Part shown: positions 25,866 to 64,000 of the stretch, one piece after another
Layout of the letters: each line of letters starts with the position of its first letter
Position numbering within the stretch: position 1 is the first letter of the stretch
Assembly (NCBI GenBank): GCA_018398805.1
Contig: JAGFBZ010002141.1
Span: 624,001 to 688,000, forward strand
DNA from: Hirundichthys speculiger
Lineage: Eukaryota > Chordata > Actinopteri > Beloniformes > Exocoetidae
DNA length: 64,000 nucleotides
Direction of reading: 5' to 3'
Program-made: the position numbers and the translations under genes
The notes under the pieces: generated by a model
Told to the model about the DNA's origin: nothing
Database searches by the model: none
What the model saw: the letters and a program-made list of their open reading frames with translations, nothing else

Positions 25866-28376
25866 CGGTCTGTTATTGATGGGACAACCCAAATACCTTG
25901 AGATATGAGAGCTATCACTGTCCTCCAACGTCTAGCAAGTCTAGCAATATAATCTAAAACTGAACATGCATGTCTACTAAAAACACAAACTTGGAGCCAT
26001 GTCATTCAAATTGTCACATTGGGAGATAACTTAAGATTACACAAGAGCAGCAAAGAGAGAGATTTGAAGCACGTTTGAAGGGAAGGATGCATTCAGCTCC
26101 ATCAGCTAGCAGTTTGTTTTCCTTTTGCGTTTTGTAAAGACAGATTGCTTTTACAATCTATTATTTCCTGACCATGCAGAACATGAACTAAATGGCATTA
26201 TTGTAATATGACACAAGAGGTTACATAACTGAAATGGACAGCCCACCTTGGTTACTTTTGAAAAATTTCCATGTAACAAAAAAAAGTATTGTTGGATTTT
26301 TCTGAAGTTTTCTGACAGAATGTCAAACATTATGTTTAGTGATAGATTGGATGAGCTTGGAGGAGCCACAATGGCTTAGAGAGATGGTTTGCTTGGGCTG
26401 GGAACTGGCACAGGCTTTGTGGTAACTTTCTGCTATGATTTGTAGATGAAATTCCCACATGACATGTGCTGGGTTGGCCTCAAAAATGGATCCAGAATAG
26501 CCACAAAAAGAATGAATCCCTCGTGTCACTTGTTTTCCCCTTTCCTTATCCTCCTCAGTCTCAGATCTTCCCCAAGACACCCCCAAGTTGTTTCCGTATT
26601 TTTTTGTATGACTCATTCGCTTTCCAATAAAGCTATACACCCCTCATCCTCTTTTAGCTTCCACCCTCATGCGCTCCTCTCCGTTTTACACTCAGCCACT
26701 CCAAGTGCCAGAGGAAAAAAAAAAAAATGCTGGGGCTGCTGGTGCTCAGGATATTAGTGGTGGTGGGGACAGGCCCTGGTTGGCTTGCCGACCAACATCA
26801 GGCCCAAATGACGCAGGCTGGGGTTCAGCGGTGAGGCAAGCAAAGGGGTGGGACTGTGGGAAATGCTGAGCAGTGTGTGAATTTTTACCACAGTTTTGGA
26901 AAGATTATGCCAGAATCAGTTGAAACTATATTAATAAAGTTTATGCTTTAGCTCCATTACAAGTCAACCAAATATATTACGTCTCCTCCAGATGATTTCT
27001 AAGCTGCCTTTTTTAAATGCAGGAAACAAAAGAGTAAAGTGTGCTTTGACAGTTGACTGCACGAACAGCTGAATCCATCCTGAATTGTTTCAAGCTGGTG
27101 TGTTATGCTGGTTTAAATAGTACTAAGGGTAATATTGAACAGTCTAATACATTTTTTTGTGCCTAGGAGTTTGAAGAGCATAGTTAAATCATTGTTGCTC
27201 TCTCAGTGAACCATAATGTGAAAAAACTCTTTAAATGTGCACACCACCGATTCACTTTTAACATCCACGGTTAAGAGACAGAATCTCTTTAAATGGGTCT
27301 CATACAATAAGATTGCACAGTAACACTGACTACTCTGTTGGACAGGCCACTGTGGTGCTCAAACAGAACAAGTAACTCAGCAGAGTAAATGGAGCAAGAG
27401 AAATCTAATCCAGTAATGTGTTTTTAAGAATGCAGCCATCATTATGAATCCCCTTCCACTATAATTTCTGCAAAAATAATTGTCCAAGGCCATCTGAGAA
27501 TAAATGTGGTGAAACATAAAAGGTGTGAAAGAAATGTTAGAGCCCCAGATGCCTCACTTATCTTTTATATATTCTCAGTCTTGGACTAAAAGATAACCAC
27601 CTTTCAAAAATGAAAGGCCTCATGCAGAAATTGAAGTGATACATCAAACAACATACTTCATATGTGCAGATGTGACCAGGGAGGGTTTAAGCTTTTGACC
27701 GTTTTGTTTTAGTGACGTGCATGCTCTTTGTTGTAGCGGTGCTGTGCTAGAGGCAGCCATTTCTATTGTGTTTGAAGTGAGTGTCAGCACATATTATAAA
27801 AGTCAGATGGTGTAGAGAAAGGACGAGAGAGAATGAGGCAGAAAGATGGTTTCACTTTTTCTATGAGACTGAACTCCATTTGGCAGATGAACTCTTTAAT
27901 TCAATTAATATGGTTTTCATTTTTGAAGAACCACTTCAAACATTAGTGACTTCCCTGTTCCTGCTCAACTTTGTTAGGAAATCAGTATATTATGATGAAC
28001 CCTGTACTTGTCAGCTTAGCAGCCCAACTCTTTCACTGCTGGCAGTAAAAGGTTGTATTTGTCTTGGTCTTCTGTTTTTGTAAGTCATTTGTGCATAAAC
28101 ATTTGGTTGCCACAAAGTCAGTTGAGCTGTGAAGGCAACCACTGTATATTTGACAGAAAAGTATAAATTAAGCAGTGGCTTACTTTTGCTATATAAAAAT
28201 AAAACAAACCTGCTAACCTGTTCAGACAGGCACCTCTGGTTGGGCTACTACACTCTCTGGAACAAAAACTATTCACAACAACATTAAAATAGTGTGAATT
28301 CAGCATTTTTAAAATGGTACAAATTGATTAAGTATCTGCTGTATATATCTCAGTTAGCACTGTTTATATAATTCAG

Positions 28377-28600
28377 TTCAATTCAATTTTATTTGTATAG
28401 CGTTTGTTATAATGTCAGTTGTCTCTAGGTGCTTTACAGAGAACCGAGCAAATATAATTAACTAAAAATATAATATAGAATCATAATCAAGGATAATAGC
28501 AGGTTAAAAAAAAACTCCCACAGCGGAAGAAAAAATACCTTTAAGCCAAACAGTGGCAAGGAAAAGAATTCACCATAAACTGGCCTGTAGCCTTCAGGAT
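28377..28600 (-). mobile_element. LINE 3' tail, second copy
   Basis: It opens TTCAATTTTATTTGTATAGC, then TCTAGGTGCTTTACAGAG and AAGCCAAACAGTGGCAAGGA. The last wording is shared with 7765-7790, so this is a 5'-truncated copy of the same family. No coding part is visible. Confidence 0.65.
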
Positions 28601-29581
28601 TTTACATCATTACTCTCATAAAGTCACAGCAGTCCTAATAATCTCCAGGATCATTTCCACTGATTTTTTTCAAGAACACTTGTTGGACCTTTAAAGACCA
28701 GAAAAAAGGTTTCTAATTTAAACGGTGTCCAATCTTTCCCCTTATTTGTAATCCAATCCCATAATGTAAATTGTGTTCCTTTAATGCTTACAGGTAATAG
28801 AAATGTATTTACCCAACACATAATACATTTACATATTCAGAATAAAACTAATTAAAGATCCAACATGTAAATGTAGATTTTTTTTTTTATTAATAGAAAG
28901 TGAACCTTTTCTCTACATTTGTACCTTGAAAACATTTATTGACCATCTTGTGGTTTTGACCTTTCTTCATTCAGTCAACTAAAATGAATTCATTTCTGAT
29001 TCTAGCTAGAGCACAGAAGTACATGAAATGTCGTTGAAGGAATGGTACCCCATCTTTTCTTCTTTGGGGGAGTCAGAATAGTTCAGGGTGATCCAGCTGT
29101 TTCACTCAGGTGTTTTATCACGATCACACTACCTGCCCCTTTTCTCCTCATTTCCAGAATAAAGTTTATCCACTGCGCAGCTCACCATTGTACCCCGACC
29201 CAACCCCAACCCCGCTAACTTAATTCAGATAGAAAAACAGCAAAGAGCGGGATGCTGTTTTTGGATTATGTAAGAAGGATATTATCTCCTTGCTTGTAAG
29301 CAGTCCAACAGCAACTGTCATGTGGAATAATTGTAATAGTAAACCTGGTCTTTAAGTGTAACAAATAAATGGAGGCAGACCTTTGACAGTTTGTACTTTA
29401 ATTTAATTTACAGTTTGACTTTTGATTGGGAAATAAATACTTAAAAACCAACAACAAAAAACAACTGCCAAATCCTTGGTACAGATCCACAGGACAGCTA
29501 ATACAGGCCTTTCCTGCACTGGGACAGTGTCTTAGATTTTGAATCTTTCTCTTGCGACCAGTATTGTTTTTATTCTGTAAC

Positions 29582-29594
29582 TATATATATGTAT

Positions 29595-29678
<84 letters not shown>
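29582..29678. repeat. Compound (TA)n-(CA)n microsatellite
   Basis: About 75 bases of nearly pure TA are followed by about 22 bases of CA. This is the longest simple repeat in the window, and the TA part can fold on itself. Confidence 0.95.
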
Positions 29679-30449
29679 GCTCCCCTTCCATTCCTCCTCC
29701 CCAGAGATCCCTAGAGGTCCCTAGAGATTAAAATGAAAGAGGAAATGCCACAATTGTCCTATATTGAGCTGAGTTACACTATTTTGAGCTTTGACTTGCT
29801 TTTCTGACTGGTTGAACACTACATTCAGACTTTTTCCTCATGAAACCTTGTTATTCTCTATTGTTCCATCTGCACCCATCACTTTGATTTCCTCCAACCA
29901 CTTTCTCTGAAACCTTAATAAGAGTTCTAATAGTTCTTCAGACTTGTGAAATTTGCAGCTTTTTTAAATGAAGTGGGGTATCAACCATGCATGCTATTCA
30001 TTGTATTTGTGCTGTTATGCGCAAAATGTAAAATGTCTTCCAGCGACACTGAATTATTTTCAGAGGCCTTAGTCTCAGTGCTGCATACCATAGATTGCAT
30101 TTGTTTTGTCTGTATTAGCTTGGTATCATTACAGTATGTAATGTTTGTTTTACTGAACGTGTTGAGAGTAAAACTGCTGTTGCCTTTTGTGTTTATTTGC
30201 CTTCTTCAGTGTGAGTTACATGTTAGCAGAAGTGCAAATACACTAAACAAATACCATCAGTAATTGTTCATGGATTTCTGGCAGAACTGTTGGCCTGACA
30301 GTTGGACAAGATATGAAGGATTGTTCACACGCACCAGTACAAGTAGAGCTGGTTCTTCTCTGGAGCCTTTTCAGAACTGGTTTGCTTTTCCACATAAGGT
30401 CGAGGCATACCTTGTTTGAACATGATTTTCTCTGTTTTTGTGTTTGTAG

Positions 30450-43633
<13,184 letters not shown>

Positions 43634-44535
43634 AGACGACGCTGTTCCTGCAAAGAGAAGGCAGATGAATAGAGAAATGTGGCTGTTGGAGTGGAAGATC
43701 AGGTCTTCGGGAGCTGTTCAGGTGGCCCAAATACAGACACCGTCTTAGTAACAACTAATTCTGGCTGTTTGTTAACAAGAAACTGATGCAATACTTGACA
43801 CTGGGACACGAATTGATGGCTAGCCTTGACAGCAGTTTACTCTGTGGACAGTTCAGTGTTTAATAATTTTGTGCCAAGCACTCCACCTTAACACTTGTTG
43901 CAGTGAACAGTAATGTTAAAGAATACGAGGCTCCAAGGCTCAGGAAGCTTAATAGGAGAATCAAGAAATGGAAGCAACAAGTTGAACTTCATTGAGACAC
44001 TGCCGCCCTCTACTGGACAAAACTGTTAAAGTAAATGATTTTCTGTGATGATGGGTAGCAGCAGTACTCTCCAGCTTTTGACTGAAGTTATGCAAAGTCC
44101 CACCACAGACAGAAGTATCTATTGAAGGACTAAACGATGCCCTAAACCACTGATAATGCAGAGTGGGAGAAAAGAGGTACTCTGTGCCTTCAGCAGTCAT
44201 GTAAACTGAATTAACAAGTGTATTTTTATGTAACTGTATGTTTTTTTTTTATCTTTCTTTCTTGAGGAGAGAGACGCACTGCAGAGTGGAATGGACGTTT
44301 TCTATTTAATACGAAAAAAAGATGAGAGAGTATTTAATGGGGAGTTCCCTTTTTATTTTGTTTTTAATCCAAGCTAATTATTATTATTGTTGTTTAAAAA
44401 TGCTCCTGTTTGTCCAGGTACATTAACAGCTTATTAAGCTTATATAACCTGCAGAAAATCCTAACATAGGATTTTGGCAACAAGTCTGTTTAAATGCTGA
44501 ATACTGAAATAAACCTGGTGAACAAGTCTTGTCAT
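43634..44535 (+). other. abtb2: abtb2 3' UTR
   Basis: No long ORF is present after the stop codon. The stretch ends at AATAAA (44508-44513), followed by a T/G-rich downstream region, which fits a polyadenylation site about 20 bases beyond. The length (~0.9 kb) is plausible, but no transcript evidence is available. Confidence 0.65.
44508..44513 (+). terminator. abtb2: Polyadenylation signal AATAAA (abtb2)
   Basis: This canonical hexamer lies about 875 bases after the abtb2 stop and is followed by T-rich sequence. It is the best candidate for the 3' end of abtb2. A TTTATT at 44866-44871 (AATAAA on the other strand) could similarly end brsk2. Confidence 0.6.
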
Positions 44536-47298
44536 TCTTACTTTATCAGATTATCTTAAAGCATTTTATAGTTGTTTGTGTGGACTCACCTGAAATAAGG
44601 GAAACATCAGGACTTGCCAAAGACACAGACCTATAGAATGTAATTAAATGTGTGAAGTAAATACAATACATTTTTACAAGAAATGGCAGTGAATAATGGA
44701 GGAGGAAAGCTCAAATGTAATATTACCTTTGTATTGCTTGACTTGATCTATTTCAGTGCAATCTGTTAGTTTCCCTCAGGACTGCACTTACCCAAAGAGT
44801 ACATGTACCTGTATGAATTTAAAAAAAAAAAACAAAAAAAAAAACAAACACCATAACTGAATGAGTTTATTTGTTTCAGAACTGAAAATGCTCACAGTTA
44901 TATGGGGATTACATTAATAAGTTTGTTCCTGCTCTGTCAAAAGGCCTTTCTTGGCCAAAATTCATTGGATGTCCTCAGTGCTGCTAGCTTCCCATTGTAG
45001 AAAACAGAAAGAAGGGTGAACATCAGGTATTGCTTTGTTTTTGTACCGGTATTTCCCTCCCTGTGCCTCTTCTAACAGAGAGCCCACACCTCAGAGCCAG
45101 AGAGGTACAGAGTAAAGGAAGCATTGTTCAAAGGTTTGTGCACAAGATAGGGAGGAGGAGGAGGTGGAGGTAGGGGGAAATGGGGGGGACGCAAAATGTG
45201 AAAGCAGACAGGATTTTAAAAAAAAGGGGAGGGGGGCACAGAAGGAAATGAATTTTAACTTTAAAAAGGTCATTTTGTGGCGAGAGAATCAATGAAGGCT
45301 GAGAGGAGGAGTGAGTTTGGCATGGAACATTAACATTGAAGCCATGCAAAGAAAAACTCATGTTTGACATGCACACAGCATTACAAGCTAAAAGCATAGA
45401 GCAGGAATCCCCCAGCATGTTTGAGAAGACAATCATCCCCACATCTCATCTGCCTATTTACAAAGAGAAGAAGCAGATTGAAATCTGTGTTGACCCTCTC
45501 CTCAGATCTGGCCTACACGCACAAGAATAAGAAACTGACAAATATCAACAGAAGAATATATTCCCTCTCCAAAAAGAGGCTAATACTACATTCTTAAATT
45601 ACTGGTAGTTCATTTTCTTTTCCAGAATTCCAAAAGGTATTCTTTCCCGCCTCAGTGAGGCCAGAGAATAGAGAATGTGAGTTGTCAAAATTCACATAAT
45701 TTTGCTGAAGTTAAACAAAAGCAAAAGACAAAAAAGTTTTTTTTCCTTCAAATGTTGTTCCATTTACGAACACAGAGGGTAATAAATAACATTCAACTGA
45801 CCTAACAGCTTTGTTCATATAAATAGCCAAGTTATAATAAATTAGGAAATCAAACAGTGACATGAACAAACATGAATAAATAAGGACAACAATATAAAAA
45901 TATCCACAATTGCATTTATCACATTTTTTTTTTGTTCCTCTACTCCTACTGCTGGTATGTGAGACTGAGAGAGGTACAAATGGAAAATCAAAGACAAGGT
46001 GCTGCAGATAACAAGAAACAAGAATGCTTGGATTATTATAATTTTTTTTTTTTTTTTTACATCAGACAGAAATGATCATGTAACAAAATACACAGAAGAA
46101 TTTAAAATAACAGTAAATAATGTGGCAGGTACAGGTTTACTGACCTGTTCCTACGGTTTCTAAACAAAATGTCACAACTAGACATATATAATTTTAAAAT
46201 TACAAATGATATCAGTCTGTACAACAGATCATTCATTTTAAATACCCACATACCCACCCACATCCCTCCCCCCATCCCCATACTTTCATCTTCCCCACTA
46301 GCCCCCTGCCCAGTTCTGCTCACACCCACCTCCACTCTGAAATCACAATTCCAGTCCATTTGCAGCAATAGTATTAAGTCTAATAAAATCAGTGATTCAA
46401 ACCCAGTTCATCACAAAGAAAGTACATTAAAAAGCAAACAAATACAATCCAGCAAGCATCTGCGTCGGCTGTTTGGACGTTCCACGGAACTCCTCTCCCG
46501 TCCTCCCTCCTCAGATTTCTGCATGTCTTCTGGTTCTTGGATGTTTTTCTTCATGGATAATACATCCCAGAGTTTTCTGTGCATCAGGATTTGTGCATGT
46601 ATGTATTTTTGTTTGTAGCATCTTAATAGTTTTTGACCAAATGCTTATTTTTTTAATTAACAAATGCTTCTTGAACTCAGAGAGGAAAGGGGTTGGTTGA
46701 GTGTGATCTAGTGTGTGTGTGTGCGTCTGACTGTGCAAACACTAAATGATTTTTATCTACTTCTACTCATGGCTACCAGAGGTGGAGTAGGGGCGTGGAG
46801 GAAGATGAAGGGAGAAGTTGGCCTGAAGGGTCTGTTTCCATGCTAATTCCCTCCCGAGTGCACCTCTGATAGCAGTCCTCCGTCAACAAATGTCCATCTC
46901 TCTTGGCACGCTCGAGGGGGTGGAGGGGTGGTCGAGGGAGGGTGAATGAAGCGGGGAGCTGGAGGAGGGACTTTAATAGGTTTTCTGGATAATTCCTGGT
47001 ATCAGAAACAAGTCAGGTCATTACACAGGTTAACAGCACCAAAGGAGCAAAAAACAGCAAGGGCCATTGGCGATTTCATGGTTAGGGAAGAAGGGACACT
47101 GAGTGGAAATGGAACGGAAATGGAAAGGGGAGTGACAAAACATGAATTTGTGTTTGCTTTGTAGGTGAACTATGCTCAGTGTAAAATATGACTTTGATTT
47201 TCTCAATGCATTTCTATTATTTAAAGTCATTTTATACAAAAATGGTTCTGGGATCCTGGGAAAAGTGTCGCACGGTTTCAACTACAGAGCCTTTCAGT
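44536..47298 (-). other. brsk2: brsk2 3' UTR / convergent intergenic region
   Basis: This lies between the abtb2 poly(A) signal and the brsk2 stop. It contains no supported coding sequence. AT-rich runs, a long poly-T near 46031-46049 and several poly-A runs are present. Most of it is probably brsk2 3' UTR, and TTTATT at 44866-44871 is a possible minus-strand poly(A) signal. The border between UTR and intergenic DNA cannot be fixed from sequence alone. Confidence 0.5.
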
Positions 47299-63063
<15,765 letters not shown>

Positions 63064-64000
63064 CTGTGGCACAAACACGTGACGACACACAGAGGAGCAG
63101 AGATAATTTAGAGAAATAACCTGTGGTCTGTTGCAAGTTTCAGTAAACATCGATGAGGGTGACAGATTGATAGATTACTACAAATAGTTTAGAAAGCACA
63201 GAAGCATGTAGTAACTATTTAGCACACAGGTTACCATAAAGTCACTTTTCAACACAACATTTGTTCACACAAAGATGGTAAATGAACTATAGCACAGTAA
63301 CAGCAGCATTTACTTGACAAAACACATTACTAGCATCGACTCCAAGCAATTAGTCTCACACCACTTAAGCTTTGGGTTCAAATATATTGATCTGACAAAA
63401 CTGTAGACAACTTTCCACAGATTATGATCCAAGCCCCCCACCATTTATAATTTGTCAACAAACCAAATGTTCAGGGCTTTTGTATCTTTTGGCCTAAAAA
63501 TATCAGAGAAAGGGAGAACAGAGAAGGAACATTTGGATGAGTGCCATTTGTCATGTTTGTCTTTTTTCTGCAGATGCTGTCAATAACCCCGATGAGTAGA
63601 GTCCTGCTCAGAAATGAACAATCACAGCACAATCTGTCTCCATCAAGCACACACATGTACACACATTGAAAACAGCACCTGTCAACACTTGGAAACACCA
63701 GCTGCTCACTGTCACAACACTGTTCCTTTATATCATTCAGTCTAATATTACCTCCTCCTCCTCTCCATGTCTTTGTCTTACCATGGATGTATTTGTGGAC
63801 ATGTGACTGAGTCTACAGATAATTCCTTGCAATTTTAAAACATGGAAAGATGAATATTTGATGGACAAATATCAGTATGAATGAGGAGTCAAAAAAAAGA
63901 GGAAGGGAAGTAGGAAAGAATAAGGAGAAGAAGACTTGGCTTGAGTAATGAGATTTAGGGTGTTTCACACTTATTTATTTTTCTGTAGGTGCAGATCATC
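63064..64000 (-). other. brsk2: brsk2 intron running off the window
   Basis: No exon with splice borders and BRSK2-like coding text was found here on the minus strand. The upstream kinase and UBA-like exons must lie beyond position 64000. Confidence 0.6.

Larger units (their letters stand above)
1..30449 (+). other. abtb2: abtb2 intron 1, 3' part (partial)
   Basis: No exon is recognisable on either strand in this stretch. The ORFs are short, lack splice-framed homology and are repeat-rich or simple sequence. The first abtb2 exon seen (30450) starts after one base of a split glycine codon, so a donor must lie upstream. In this family the first exon encodes roughly the first 290-300 residues, and nothing like it appears here. 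The stretch is therefore inferred to be the downstream part of a very long first intron. Individual repeats are listed separately. Between them (for example 614-7560, 12500-15890, 16000-20900 and 25870-28370) I see only unremarkable AT-rich intronic DNA. Confidence 0.7.

Noticed and set aside
26446..26757. 103-codon + strand ORF
   Set aside because: The composition is low-complexity and Ser/His-rich, overlaps another open frame, and has no family features. Probably chance.
46169..46618. 149-codon + strand ORF downstream of abtb2
   Set aside because: It lies in the probable brsk2 3' UTR. The Pro/Thr/His-rich text comes from a CCCA-rich stretch and no conserved motif is visible.

Overview
This is vertebrate, almost certainly teleost (percomorph-type) nuclear DNA. 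It is AT-rich, with small exons in long introns, and it carries repeats typical of fish genomes: Tc1/mariner and hAT elements, tRNA-derived SINEs, and LINE copies whose tail resembles the common fish 'AACTTTATTTGTATA' repeat. There are no bacterial, plasmid or viral coding regions and no CRISPR array. Only two genes can be supported. They lie tail to tail, each entering the window partway through.

The left and centre belong to abtb2 (ankyrin repeat and BTB/POZ domain protein 2) on the + strand. Bases 1-30449 look like the 3' part of its very large first intron. They hold no exon I can recognise but many transposon remnants. Sixteen coding exons follow between 30450 and 43633. They encode the region after the N-terminal domain, an ankyrin block (38741-40298), a linker, the BTB/POZ domain (41989-43279) and the C-terminal tail. 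The 3' UTR runs to about 44.53 kb. Two ankyrin exons each have a reading-frame excess (+1 and +2 nt), so the sequence as given does not encode a continuous protein.

The right belongs to brsk2 (brain-specific SAD-type Ser/Thr kinase 2) on the - strand. Seven exons between 63063 and 47299 encode the Ser/Pro-rich region, the C-terminal regulatory (KA1-like) region and the C-terminal tail. The kinase and UBA-like exons must lie beyond 64000. One exon has an open, phase-matched 187-codon proline-rich extension upstream of the canonical acceptor. This implies a long isoform.

The rest is intronic or intergenic. Mobile elements include a degenerate Tc1 element with roughly 200-bp inverted repeats, split by a hAT MITE with a perfect 8-bp target duplication. 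There is also a hAT transposase C-terminal relic next to an unexplained 133-codon ORF, a Harbinger-like element with a Myb-like ORF relic, a Tc1-type MITE nested in an older repeat, LINE reverse-transcriptase relics, SINEs, microsatellites and several near-perfect hairpins. I did not find a previously undescribed system. The most checkable oddities are the abtb2 frame breaks, the brsk2 long exon, a GC-AG intron and the orphan ORF at 62338-62739. Family assignments come from remembered family features, not from a database search.
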